Of a stretch of 64,000 nucleotides of DNA, positions 52,985-61,514 are shown in pieces. Position 1 is the first letter of the stretch. The number at the start of each line of letters is the position of its first letter. Position numbers and translations under genes: made by a program. This DNA comes from 2-02-FULL-55-14 sp964581115 (GTDB lineage Bacteria; Bacteroidota; Ignavibacteria; UBA10030), in contig CAZOMY010000001.1 of assembly GCA_964581115.1 (NCBI GenBank), positions 186,001-250,000 on the forward strand. Direction: 5' to 3'. Under the pieces are notes generated by a model. The model worked only from the letters and a program-made list of their open reading frames with translations. It ran no database searches and was not told where the DNA came from.

Positions 52985-55777
52985 TCAGAACTCCACATTG
53001 ACGCCGAACTCAATGCGGCGGGGTTCGGAGTAGTACGTGGGCCTCGTGAAGAAATCGCCCAGCGTGTTCACGTATTCGGGAGGATTGGAGCTGCGCGCCC
53101 GCGCAAGATCGGTGGTGAATCCCGCGCGGCCGGTATCGTCGAATACTCCCACCTCATTCCGAATATCAAAGAGGTTGAAGACCCGCACGAATGTCACAAG
53201 GCGCGAGAAGCCCAGGTCGACCGTGTAGTAGCCCCGGGCGTCGATGTTGAAGTACTGCGGCTTCGTCTGGCTGTTTGTGAGAAGGGCCGTGGCGTCTGCG
53301 CTGCGCCGAGGCGTGTACGGCGTTCCGCTGCCGTACTGGGCGATCGCGCTCACACCCCAGACATCGCTGTTGTATGAGGCCGTGATATTGAGCGTATGCC
53401 TTTGGTCCCAGTCCAGCGGCACCTGCTGCACTTCAGGCAGTGCCCCTCCGGCCAGAGCGTTCCGGGCGCCCGACGGGTCCGACGCCGTACCGCTGGCCAC
53501 CTGGTAGGTGTAATCCATCGTTGCGCCGAAGCCGCCGACGAACTGTTTGGTCAAGGAAAGAACGACGCCCTTGACGAAGCCAAAATCGCTGTTGATGAAC
53601 TTGTCGTACGTCGCCGAGCCGCCGAACACGACGATCTCCGCGCCGCGCGTACCGGTCAGGTTCCGGATATCACGGAAGTAGAGCGTCAGGTCCATCGAAA
53701 CATCCGCCGCGATCTGCTGCTGGAGTCCCAACTCGCCGTTGATCGTCTGCTCGGGCTTCAAGTCGGCGTTGCCGACGACCGCCACATGCTCGCCGGAGCC
53801 GGAACCGATCTTGAAGTCCGGATTCTCATACAGCCGTTCAAAGCGCGGGATCTGGAAGAAATGCCCGTACGAGAAATGGACGACGCCGCTTTCGCTGATC
53901 GGGAATGACGCTCCGAACCGCGGGCTCCACTGGAACTTGTCCGCCGCCGGTTTGTACCAATACCCCCGCCGGTCGGCCACGGACTTGGTCGTCTCACCCG
54001 GATCCTGCCGGCCGTCGCCGTTCACGTCGTTAAAGCGGTTTGACGGCTTGATCGGATTATAGATATCCGGGTCGGTCTCATCCGCGAGCACTACGCCATC
54101 AGGTCGGAAGTAGTCGAACCGGACGCCGATATTGATGATCAGGTCGCTGAATTCCATCTTGTCCTGCAGGTAGACCGAGAACTCTTCCGGTTTCCGCAGG
54201 TAGTGATTGTAGGTCACTTCGGTGTCGGCGGGGATCTCCATCACGACGAACGGATTCGTCCTCGCCGGATCGAAGGCTGACATCGCCAGCGGCGGCCGCA
54301 GGGCGTACGCCTCGTACTCCACCTCATGCCGTCGGGCCTCCACGCCCAACTTGATCAGGTGTCGGCTGTCGATCTGACTGGAGAGATCGATCTTGACCAG
54401 AGCGGTCGTCGTGTTTCGCTCGAAGCGAGAGAGGTCGGTGCCGCCGGAGGAGAAACTGTACGGGTCGATCTGCACCAAGACCTGCGGGTGGACGTACCGG
54501 GGGTCTTGCGGATTCTCGTAGAGGTGATACTTGAAGTTCTTGCTGAAGAGGGAGGCGCCGACGGTGTAGAAGGTGCTGTTGCTGAGGGTGTGCGTGATCT
54601 GGAGGATCTGCGTGAGGCTGCGGGCATAATTGGTGCCGACGGCATCGGGGTTGTACATGAAGAAGCGGTTGTACGGCTTCGACGTGTTGTCGTCGAAGAT
54701 GGCGTTGTACGAGGCCTTGAGCATCGGCGTCAACCGCCACGTCAGCTTTCCCTGCGCATATTTCCGCTCACTCCAGTTCATGGACACCTGACTGCTGTCC
54801 CCTTTTCCGACCGCTGGGTCGCGGTACAACCTGAACGCTCCAGTGCTGTCGATGAACGAGACATTCCCGGGGTTGAATCTTCGAATGCCGCTGAGCCAGC
54901 CGTCAAAGTAGATGTATCGGCCGTTGACAAAGAATGTCAGGTCTTCGCCGATCAGCGGACCGCTCAGATTCCCTTCGAAGTTCCGGATCGCCATCGGATC
55001 CACATCGTCGATCCCCAAGAAGAGGTCGTTAGCTCCGCTGACATAGTCTCCGCCGTAGAAGCCCAGGCCTCCGTTGAACTTCGCCCCGCCTTCGCGCGTG
55101 GCGATGTTGACGATCCCCGACATGGCCTGGCCGTACTCGGCGTTGAAGGCGCCGGAGACGAGTTGCATCTCCTGGACCAGGTTCTTGTTCACTTCCACGA
55201 CCTGGCTTCCGTCATAAACGTCCGTCACGGGGACGCCGTCGATCCAATATGCCACCTCGCCGCTTCTCCCGCCACGCAGGCTTCCCGAGACGAACCCCGC
55301 CTGAAGCGACAAGACTTGGCTGAACTCGGTCACCGGCAGGACAGCCAATTCTTCGCGACCGACGACCGCCGTGGTGGCCGTGAGGTCCTTCGTGACCAGC
55401 GGACGCTCGGCGACCACCACCACCTCCTGTCCCTCGATCACCGTCTCGGAGAGTTCGACATCGATCGTTGTGGTCAGGTCGATCTTGACCCTTACTTCCG
55501 AGATCCGTGTCTGGGCATACCCGACCATCGACACCGTGAGCGTATATTCACCGGGGGGCACATTGAGGATCGTGTAGTTGCCTTCGAAATCGGTGGCGGC
55601 GCCGAGCGAGGTCCCCTCGACGCGCACGTTCGCCCCGATCAGCGGTTCCCCGGTTCGTTTGTCCTTGACGAGGCCGCGGATCTTGCCGGTGGTACCGGCC
55701 ATGGCGGCAGCTGCCATGAGAACAAGCGTAAGCAAGAGGCACGCGAAGCTTTTCGAGGACGCACGGGCGTTACGCAT
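52985..55777 (-). CDS. TonB-dependent outer-membrane receptor with carboxypeptidase-like N-terminal domain
   Basis: 930 residues: signal peptide, a CarboxypepD_reg-like domain ('IRGLVKDKRTGEPLIGANVRV'), a plug ('IDGVPVTDVYDGSQV', 'GAFNAEYGQAMSGIVNIATR') and a long barrel ending in 'GVNVEF' with a C-terminal Phe. It imports a ligand using TonB energy. Two features differ from classical SusC: no SusD gene follows, and it is shorter. Its ATG overlaps the LacI gene by 8 bases, so regulator and receptor are translationally coupled. Confidence 0.93.
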   Translation of the reverse strand: MRNARASSKSFACLLLTLVLMAAAAMAGTTGKIRGLVKDKRTGEPLIGANVRVEGTSLGAATDFEGNYTILNVPPGEYTLTVSMVGYAQTRISEVRVKIDLTTTIDVELSETVIEGQEVVVVAERPLVTKDLTATTAVVGREELAVLPVTEFSQVLSLQAGFVSGSLRGGRSGEVAYWIDGVPVTDVYDGSQVVEVNKNLVQEMQLVSGAFNAEYGQAMSGIVNIATREGGAKFNGGLGFYGGDYVSGANDLFLGIDDVDPMAIRNFEGNLSGPLIGEDLTFFVNGRYIYFDGWLSGIRRFNPGNVSFIDSTGAFRLYRDPAVGKGDSSQVSMNWSERKYAQGKLTWRLTPMLKASYNAIFDDNTSKPYNRFFMYNPDAVGTNYARSLTQILQITHTLSNSTFYTVGASLFSKNFKYHLYENPQDPRYVHPQVLVQIDPYSFSSGGTDLSRFERNTTTALVKIDLSSQIDSRHLIKLGVEARRHEVEYEAYALRPPLAMSAFDPARTNPFVVMEIPADTEVTYNHYLRKPEEFSVYLQDKMEFSDLIINIGVRFDYFRPDGVVLADETDPDIYNPIKPSNRFNDVNGDGRQDPGETTKSVADRRGYWYKPAADKFQWSPRFGASFPISESGVVHFSYGHFFQIPRFERLYENPDFKIGSGSGEHVAVVGNADLKPEQTINGELGLQQQIAADVSMDLTLYFRDIRNLTGTRGAEIVVFGGSATYDKFINSDFGFVKGVVLSLTKQFVGGFGATMDYTYQVASGTASDPSGARNALAGGALPEVQQVPLDWDQRHTLNITASYNSDVWGVSAIAQYGSGTPYTPRRSADATALLTNSQTKPQYFNIDARGYYTVDLGFSRLVTFVRVFNLFDIRNEVGVFDDTGRAGFTTDLARARSSNPPEYVNTLGDFFTRPTYYSEPRRIEFGVNVEF

Positions 55778-56831
55778 GCGAGTACGTAAGTTGAGTGGTG
55801 GTCAGTTCCGGGGTTGATGACGCGCCGGAACCGCAACTGCGCCGGATCACGAGTTCCGGCACAAAGGTCTGTTGTCTGATCGGCAGATCGGGAGAGACGA
55901 TCCGCTCATTCAGTCGCTGTACGGCAAGTCGTCCCATGTCGACGAGAGGTTGCCGCATGGTGCTAAGACCGATATGTCCCGCAAGGGCGATGTCGTCGAA
56001 GCCGATGATCGCGATGTCATCCGGACAACGGAGACCGGCCTCTTGCATGGCCATGAGGGCTCCGGCGGCCTGAACATCGCTCGAGACGAAGATCGCCGTT
56101 GGCCGGCGGTCCTTCATCGCGATGAACTGCCGCATCAGTTCGTACCCCGTCTCCCGCGTGAATCCGTCGAGCCGTGGTGAGGTGCTGGAGAGGACCAGCG
56201 ATTCGTCGTACGGAAGGCCGGATTCTTCGAGCGCCTGACGGTAGCCGGTCAGCCGTTCCCTGGCCGGAAGACTCTCGAGATTCGCCGCGAGCATTCCGAT
56301 CCGTCGATGGCCGAGGGAACGCAGATGCAGCGTTGCGCGCCGGGCGCCGACGACGTTCTCCACCATGAACGAATCGAATGCTGGATGGTACGCGTCGACG
56401 AGAACGAGCGGCACCTTCAGCTGCGTCACCTCCCGCACAAAATCATCCGGGAGGCGCATAGAGAAATAGAGGATCCCGTCAAACCGTCCACGACTGCTCA
56501 CCCGGCGGAGCGACTGCTCCGCGTGATCGGGATGCGAGACGCCGTGCAGCAGCAGGTCGGTCTCTCCGTCGGCAAGCGCCGATTGGACGCCATGAAGGAT
56601 CTCAAGAAAGAAGAAGGTGGTGAAGAATGGGATGACGGCGAGGAAAGCGTTGGTGCGTTTGCGGGCGAGGCCGCGAGCGTAGGGATGCGGATGATAGTTG
56701 AAGCGAGCGGCGACCGTCAAGACGCGCCGGCGGGTCTCCTCCGATACGCTCGGATGATTATTGAAGACTCTGGAGACCGTACCAATGCCGACGTTCGCTT
56801 CGCGAGCTATGTCGTAGATGGTGACTGACAC
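55770..56831 (-). CDS. LacI-family transcriptional regulator
   Basis: 353 residues. The helix-turn-helix is 'TIYDIAREANVGIGTVSRVFNN' with hinge 'NYHPHPYARGLARKRT'; the periplasmic-binding-protein-like sensor domain follows ('GFDDIALAGHIGLSTMRQP'). It likely binds an alpha-glucoside and represses the locus it heads. GTG start at 56831. It overlaps the TonB receptor by 8 bases, so it is co-transcribed with its probable target, which would give autoregulation. Confidence 0.94.
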   Translation of the reverse strand: MSVTIYDIAREANVGIGTVSRVFNNHPSVSEETRRRVLTVAARFNYHPHPYARGLARKRTNAFLAVIPFFTTFFFLEILHGVQSALADGETDLLLHGVSHPDHAEQSLRRVSSRGRFDGILYFSMRLPDDFVREVTQLKVPLVLVDAYHPAFDSFMVENVVGARRATLHLRSLGHRRIGMLAANLESLPARERLTGYRQALEESGLPYDESLVLSSTSPRLDGFTRETGYELMRQFIAMKDRRPTAIFVSSDVQAAGALMAMQEAGLRCPDDIAIIGFDDIALAGHIGLSTMRQPLVDMGRLAVQRLNERIVSPDLPIRQQTFVPELVIRRSCGSGASSTPELTTTQLTYSHA

Positions 56832-56863
56832 TGGCCGAATGGAAGGGCTTCCAACGCGGCCTT

Positions 56864-56883
56864 AAGTTTGATCATTTTAACTT
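56864..56883 (-). promoter_or_regulatory. Candidate operator upstream of lacI-type gene
   Basis: Inverted half-sites AAGTT (56864-56868) and AACTT (56879-56883) with a 10-base spacer, next to a TTGACA-like hexamer on the minus strand (56887-56892). The 8-mer TTAACTTT recurs upstream of the second TonB receptor. A cleaner palindrome at 60933-60949 shares the half-site. Low-confidence prediction; 56832-57140 otherwise contains no gene I can support. Confidence 0.35.
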
Positions 56884-57140
56884 TATTGTCAAGATGTCTC
56901 AACGAAATGTCATTCTCAATTCGGGTAACGAATTAGTCATCACTCACCATGCAACACCATCACCGACAACGTGCTCGTCTGTCATTTCGTTCAGCCTTTT
57001 TCTCCTCGTCCGGACGTTGGACCTGGAATCCGATCTCGCCACGATCATTCGAGGTCTTCCGACCTGAATCATGGATCAACGCCAGCTTTGTCGATGCACC
57101 GCGACATGTTCCGAAAAGAGCGATCGGTCACAAAACACCA

Positions 57141-57164
57141 GCGCCCATCCATCAGGACGGGCGC
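57141..57164 (-). terminator. Probable terminator of the HU gene
   Basis: Arms GCGCCC/GGGCGC with inner TCC/GGA pairs and one mismatch, 27 bases after the HU stop; on the minus strand the 3' flank contains TGTTTTG. Confidence 0.6.
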
Positions 57165-57190
57165 CGTGATAAAACCGCCGTTGTCAGCGA

Positions 57191-57478
57191 TTACTTCGAG
57201 CCGAGGATCGCCTCTTTCGCGGCCTTGGCGACGCGGAATTTCACCACCGTCTTCGCCGGGATCTGGATCTGCTCACCGGTGGCGGGGTTCCGACCGATGC
57301 GAGCCTTGCGCTCGACCAACACGAGCTTGCCGATACCGGGGAGCGTGAAATGGTTCTTCGCTTCGCGATACGACAGCTTCGCGATCTCCTCCAGGATCCC
57401 GACCGCAACCTTCTTCTTCAGGTCGAATTTGCTCGCGAGGTGCGCTGCAACCTGGCTCTTCGACATGGACTTTGCCAT
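57191..57478 (-). CDS. HU-family DNA-binding protein
   Basis: 95 residues, basic. 'FTLPGIGKLVLVERKARIGRNPATGEQIQIPAKTVVKFRVAKAAKEAI' holds the beta-arm core and the 'RNPATGE' tip conserved in HU/IHF. It bends and compacts DNA. ATG at 57478 is chosen because the longer frame has no homology and covers the leader; a strong promoter lies about 100 bases upstream. It is monocistronic, separating the two TonB receptor genes. Confidence 0.93.
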   Translation of the reverse strand: MAKSMSKSQVAAHLASKFDLKKKVAVGILEEIAKLSYREAKNHFTLPGIGKLVLVERKARIGRNPATGEQIQIPAKTVVKFRVAKAAKEAILGSK

Positions 57479-57579
57479 AGTGAAACCCTTTGAGTTGGTG
57501 AGTGTGAGGGGGCCTGCCCCAAGACCCTTAAAAAACCCCAACAAAATCGGAGCGTTTTGGCACAAATCAAAATCACCTG

Positions 57580-57609
57580 CAAATATAGCCCTTTTGGAGG
57601 TATTGTCAA
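57580..57609 (-). promoter_or_regulatory. Promoter of the HU gene
   Basis: On the minus strand TTGACA (57604-57609), 16 bases, then TATATTTG (57580-57587). It fits both a general sigma-70 box and the Bacteroidota -33/-7 type (TTG and TAnnTTTG). Confidence 0.75.
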
Positions 57610-57793
57610 GCCCCTCCAATGATTTTCTAACGACTTACGCCAACTGACCTAGTCAAACTCATACATTCTGTTCCCGTAACCCATTCATTTTAAATGCGAT
57701 CTGCAGATTTCCTAGGAAACTCAACGGCCAAAGTGGCCGTCGAAAAAAATCTTTGCCAGCGGCCTCATTTTGCTCTTGTCGACACATTGGCAG

Positions 57794-57822
57794 AAAAAAA
57801 GAGAGCCCGCCGAAGCGGGCTC
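57794..57822 (-). terminator. Rho-independent terminator of the second TonB receptor gene
   Basis: Perfect 8-base GC-rich arms (57803-57810, 57815-57822) with a TTCG loop on the minus strand, followed by a run of seven T. It lies 25 bases past the stop of the receptor gene. Confidence 0.9.
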
Positions 57823-57847
57823 CTGTGAGAAGCATACAGCCGTGCGT

Positions 57848-60787
57848 CTAGTAGAAGAGGCTGAGGTTGAAGCGCCACGCTCGCAGACCACCGGGAATGA
57901 CGCCGAAGTTGTCCTGGTCAGCCCAGTACTTCTCGTCGAGCAGATTGAGGATCTGCAACGTCGCCTGAGCCTTCACCCCGAACATCTCGTAGCGGTACCC
58001 GGCCTGAGCATCAAGGATCATGCGGCTCTGCAGATACTGCTTGTACGTGTAGGTGAAGACCGTCTTGCTGGCATCCCACTCGCCCAGAACGCGATGGTAT
58101 GCATCGCCATCGACCGCATAGTGGTTATCATAGTAGTTTGCGTCGATGCCGACGAAGAGGTCCTCCCAACGATACGTCGTTCCGAAGGAGAGCATGAGCT
58201 GCGGCGGACCTCCGACATGCGTTCCTGCCAGCTCATCCACAAACACGGTGTCCCGGGCTCCAAAGGCATTGTAGGCATTCGAGTTGAACACGAACCGTCG
58301 CCCGGAGATGGGATCGATCGTGGCCTCCTTCAGGACCGACTTCCACTTGTTCGACGAGAACGTGGCCGAACCGCGTATCTCAAAGCCCTTGATCGGTAGC
58401 AGCCAGTCGAGCTGAGAATTGGCTTCGATCTCAACGCCCTTGTAGTCCGCGGTGCCCACCAGGATGGTCTTATTGCCATTCCGGTCGTAGCCCGGTTGGC
58501 CGGCCATGCTGATGTCCTGGATGCGTTGAGACTTGTTGTCCCAAAGCATCTGGTACAGGTTGATCTTGGCATTCAATTCGCGCGACGTCCAGCCGGCGCC
58601 GACCTCGAATTGATTCGAGATCTCATCCTTTGCGTCGGGGTTGAGACGGCCGGAATTGTAATAGACTCCGAGGTCTGTGAAACGTTCAACATGCGAGAAG
58701 TTCCCGAAAACGTTCAGATTTTCGGTTACGTTGTAGTTCGCCCCGAACTTCGGTTGAATGAACCCACGGCTCCGGGAGGCATTGATCAGATCGAACTCGT
58801 ACCAGTTCGTGATCGTCGTACTCGTGGAGCTTGCATATTGGGCCATGTAGAACTTGCCATTGGCATTCTTCCCTTCCATCGCCGCTGACGCACCGGCGCC
58901 CACCGGCAGTCCCAGCGAAGCCCGCTGCGCGGCGGTCAGCCGCCGACCGATGGCATTCTCCGAAGGCATGTTCTCGATCAGGTCGTAGGTATAGTACACG
59001 TACTGCAACGTACCGGTCAGGATCAGATTCGGAAGAAGATTGTAGTTTGCGCTTGCAAACAGCGTCCATTGCGGCGTCTCGCCCCGGTAGTTCCGGTACT
59101 GCGAACGATAGGTCGGCTCATTCGCCAGGTCCCAACCGAAGATCGCGACGTCGTTCTCCTGGGCCAGGTCGCCCTGGTAGGTACGTCGCGTAAAGCTCGT
59201 GAGAGACCCGGTCGCGTTCGTGTCGCGCGCGCCGTAGGTCTGGACCGTCAGGCTCGTCTTGCCGTACAAGTTGGTGTAGTGGCCGGGGTGATCGGCCGTC
59301 CACGAGCGGAACTCGCCACCGGCGGTCACCTTCAAGTTCTCGATCGGCTTGAACTCGTAGTTGGCCAGAATGCCCCACTGCTGGTGGAGCGAGTAGCTAT
59401 CGCGCTGGTAGGCGTTTCGCAGATACATCGTGTCGGCGACCGCGGCATTCAGGATCGAGCCGTCCCCGTCCAGGTGCGTCGCCCAGCGGCTTGACGCGGG
59501 GAAGCTGGAGGAGTTGAGGCTGGATCCGCCGCCACGTCCCTGGGAGAAGAAGAAGGTGGTGCGGACCGTGGAGTTTTCCGACAGGTCGCGATTGTAGTGC
59601 AGCTCGATCTGCGGCTTGTGGAAATGGTTGTGTGCGAGCGTCGAGTAGTCATCGGTCACGAGCTCACGCCGGCCGTCGAGCAGTCCGTAGTTTGCTTTGC
59701 CGTCGTTCGGATTCACCGGCAAACCGTTGATCACGCTCCGTTTCAACCAGGGGGCTGAGTTCGCCGTGTAACCGAAGTACTTGAAATACGAGATGTCGTT
59801 GCTGAACGAATAGCCATGCTCCTGCGGCGCCCCATGGAGGACGAGCTTGAGTGATGCACGCTCATCCATGAACCAGGAACCGGAGAGGTAGTAGTTGTAG
59901 CCCTCGTACCGCGCACCGAAGCGGCTTCCCTCGCCGACCTTGCGATCGAGACGCAGCGACACGGCGAACTTGTCATCGATCAAGCCGGTGTTGAGGTCAA
60001 CGCCATACATGGTGTTCTCGGGGGAACCGAGTGACAGGTTCACGCCGTAGGCGGCTCGCGGTCGCGCGTTGCCCGTGACGATGTTGAACGAGCCGCCGAA
60101 CGAGCCGGCGCCGTAGAGCGAGGATCCCGCTCCGCGCTGCACCTGTACGGAAGCCGCAGCCGAAGAGACCGAACCCCAGTTGGACCAGTACACGGCATTC
60201 GATTCGGGGTCGTTCGTCGGAACACCGTTGATCAGAACCTGCACATAGTTCTGGTTGAATCCGCGCACAAAGAGCTTCGCTTCTCCGTTCCCGACGCCGT
60301 CGGTCGAGAAGGCATACAGACCGGGCGTCCCCTTCAGAAGCAGAGGGGCGTCCTGTCCGTGGATCCGCTGGTCGATCTGTTCCTTGGTGATGTCGGTGAA
60401 CGCGACAGGCGTCTCACGCTCGCGCGCGCGGTTGACCTCGACGATCACCTCACGCTGTTGGAGCGTCGTCTGCGTAAGCGCGAAATCGAGGACGACGCCG
60501 CTCTGAGTCACTCGGACCGACTGCTGAACGCTCGTGTATCCAAGGAATGACGCCCGAAGCGTGTAGCTGCCGATCGGGACTCCGGTGATCTCGTAGCGGC
60601 CGCTGGCGTCAGCGGCAGCTCCGAGCCGTGTACCCGTGATGACGACCGTGGCACCAGCCAACGGCTGTCGTGATTCCGCGTCGGTCACAACGCCGCTCAC
60701 CATGCCGGTCTGGGCCAGCGACAGGGTCGCGAACACTGCCAGCATGACGAACACGCCGACTACGCGGGGCTTGTTCGTGAAACTCAT
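57848..60787 (-). CDS. TonB-dependent outer-membrane receptor with carboxypeptidase-like N-terminal domain
   Basis: 979 residues: signal peptide, N-terminal beta domain ('VSGVVTDAESRQPLAGATVVI'), plug with 'VLINGVPTNDPESNAVYW' and 'GAGSSLYGAGSFGGSFNIVTG', then a 22-strand-type barrel ending in aromatic 'FNLSLFY'. The plug resembles FecA/siderophore-type receptors more than SusC. AGGAGG precedes the ATG at 60787. It stands alone between HU and tRNA-Asp; the GH97 gene on the other side of tRNA-Asp suggests a sugar substrate, but a metal chelate is equally possible. Confidence 0.92.
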   Translation of the reverse strand: MSFTNKPRVVGVFVMLAVFATLSLAQTGMVSGVVTDAESRQPLAGATVVITGTRLGAAADASGRYEITGVPIGSYTLRASFLGYTSVQQSVRVTQSGVVLDFALTQTTLQQREVIVEVNRARERETPVAFTDITKEQIDQRIHGQDAPLLLKGTPGLYAFSTDGVGNGEAKLFVRGFNQNYVQVLINGVPTNDPESNAVYWSNWGSVSSAAASVQVQRGAGSSLYGAGSFGGSFNIVTGNARPRAAYGVNLSLGSPENTMYGVDLNTGLIDDKFAVSLRLDRKVGEGSRFGARYEGYNYYLSGSWFMDERASLKLVLHGAPQEHGYSFSNDISYFKYFGYTANSAPWLKRSVINGLPVNPNDGKANYGLLDGRRELVTDDYSTLAHNHFHKPQIELHYNRDLSENSTVRTTFFFSQGRGGGSSLNSSSFPASSRWATHLDGDGSILNAAVADTMYLRNAYQRDSYSLHQQWGILANYEFKPIENLKVTAGGEFRSWTADHPGHYTNLYGKTSLTVQTYGARDTNATGSLTSFTRRTYQGDLAQENDVAIFGWDLANEPTYRSQYRNYRGETPQWTLFASANYNLLPNLILTGTLQYVYYTYDLIENMPSENAIGRRLTAAQRASLGLPVGAGASAAMEGKNANGKFYMAQYASSTSTTITNWYEFDLINASRSRGFIQPKFGANYNVTENLNVFGNFSHVERFTDLGVYYNSGRLNPDAKDEISNQFEVGAGWTSRELNAKINLYQMLWDNKSQRIQDISMAGQPGYDRNGNKTILVGTADYKGVEIEANSQLDWLLPIKGFEIRGSATFSSNKWKSVLKEATIDPISGRRFVFNSNAYNAFGARDTVFVDELAGTHVGGPPQLMLSFGTTYRWEDLFVGIDANYYDNHYAVDGDAYHRVLGEWDASKTVFTYTYKQYLQSRMILDAQAGYRYEMFGVKAQATLQILNLLDEKYWADQDNFGVIPGGLRAWRFNLSLFY

Positions 60788-60862
60788 GGAATCCTCCTGC
60801 AGGGGTGGGGTGAAAAGGTCGGAGAAGATTGGATGAATAGACGCATCAACAGCAGAACCATC

Positions 60863-60895
60863 GGGTCTCTAATCCATTACATAGACGTTAGACCC
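60863..60895. repeat. Inverted repeat in the leader of the second TonB receptor
   Basis: GGGTCTCTAA (60863-60872) faces TTAGACCC (60888-60895), eight pairs with a two-base bulge. It lies 75-110 bases before the receptor start and could be a 5' UTR hairpin or a binding site. Confidence 0.4.
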
Positions 60896-60932
60896 CGCCA
60901 TGTTACATGACTGAAACCTCAAGAGCAACTGT

Positions 60933-60949
60933 TTCAAGTTAACTTTGAA
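60933..60949. promoter_or_regulatory. Candidate LacI-type operator
   Basis: A near-palindrome TTCAAGTTAACTTTGAA with a perfect 10-base core AAGTTAACTT (60936-60945). It shares TTAACTTT with the region upstream of the LacI gene (56877-56884), suggesting both TonB receptor genes could be controlled by the same repressor. A minus-strand TTGCTC-17-TAACAT pair just downstream (about 60903-60931) might be the promoter. Confidence 0.35.
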
Positions 60950-61025
60950 TCATCTCTTCGATTGACGGTCTTGATGAGGGGTGATCTGTAAGTAACGTTC
61001 CGACCGTTCGTTGCGACAATCGGCG

Positions 61026-61054
61026 TTGACAAATAGCAGAAAATGGCGTACTAT
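61026..61054 (+). promoter_or_regulatory. Promoter of tRNA-Asp
   Basis: TTGACA (61026-61031), 17-base spacer, TACTAT (61049-61054), about 60 bases before the tRNA, with a second AT-rich TATAAT-like box (61065-61070) close by. Confidence 0.75.
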
Positions 61055-61117
61055 ATTGTTCGTCTATAATCGCGCCGCCAAGGTCGTTCGATCCTCGCGG
61101 CGTCGATCAATAGCATC

Positions 61118-61192
61118 GGGATCGTAGCTCAGTTTGGTTAGAGCGCCTGCCTGTCACGCAGGAGGTCGCGGGTTCGAGTCCCGTCGGTCCCG
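61118..61192 (+). tRNA. tRNA-Asp (anticodon GTC)
   Basis: 75 bases: acceptor GGGATCG/CGGTCCC (one G-U), D arm GCTC/GAGC with a 10-base loop, anticodon stem CCTGC/GCAGG with loop CTGTCAC (anticodon GTC), T arm GCGGG/CCCGT (one wobble) with TTCGAGT, discriminator G. CCA is not encoded. Confidence 0.96.
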
Positions 61193-61196
61193 CTCC

Positions 61197-61252
61197 AAAA
61201 ACGACACGACTTAGCCAACCCGTTAGGGTGCAGCTAAGTCGTTTGTCGTTTT
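61197..61252 (+). terminator. Long hairpin after tRNA-Asp, probable terminator
   Basis: Arms 61197-61215 and 61233-61252 pair over about 18 positions with a small bulge and end in TTTT. It begins 5 bases after the tRNA. The 17-base loop and long stem are larger than a minimal terminator. Confidence 0.65.
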
Positions 61253-61415
61253 GAGGACCCCGACGTTGTTGGTCGGGGACAGTATACCTTTGTCAAAGAC
61301 GCCCCGCAGGGGCGTTCTTTGTTTCTGCCATTGCCCGGAGGCTGAGTCCCGCCCGCCCAACAAGATGGCGGGCAAGCCTGCCCCGAGAACAGGTCGTACG
61401 TAGGTATGACGAGGC
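61253..61415. other. Intergenic stretch with a hairpin, no gene supported
   Basis: It holds a second GC-rich hairpin, ACGCCCC-GCA-GGGGCGT (61299-61315), followed by TTCTTTGTTTCT, which could be a back-up terminator on the plus strand. An 82-codon minus-strand frame crosses this area and two terminator hairpins; I do not regard it as a gene. Confidence 0.6.
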
Positions 61416-61447
61416 AATAAATACAAAAGGCCCGGACGGATCCGGGC
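61416..61447 (-). terminator. Terminator of the DUF2007 gene
   Basis: Arms GCCCGGA/TCCGGGC (61430-61436, 61441-61447) followed on the minus strand by CTTTTGTATTTATT. It lies 67 bases after the stop. Confidence 0.75.
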
Positions 61448-61514
61448 GTTTCGCATTCTTCCGCAGCTCACCGCAGGAGGTGGAAACTCACCTCACTCCC
61501 GACCACACGCTCCC

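Noticed and set aside
54326..55789. A 487-codon plus-strand frame opposite the first TonB receptor
   Set aside because: Shadow of a well-defined receptor with plug and barrel motifs on the minus strand.
56949..57647. A 232-codon plus-strand frame opposite HU
   Set aside because: Crosses the HU gene, its terminator and its promoter; composition is that of a shadow.
57724..57740. A 7-base perfect inverted repeat (ACGGCCA-AAG-TGGCCGT) next to a run of A
   Set aside because: The A run is on the wrong side for a terminator on either strand relative to nearby genes, and the arms are short; no function can be supported.
61223..61471. An 82-codon minus-strand frame between tRNA-Asp and the DUF2007 gene
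   Set aside because: It spans two terminator-like hairpins, has no ribosome site and no recognisable family.
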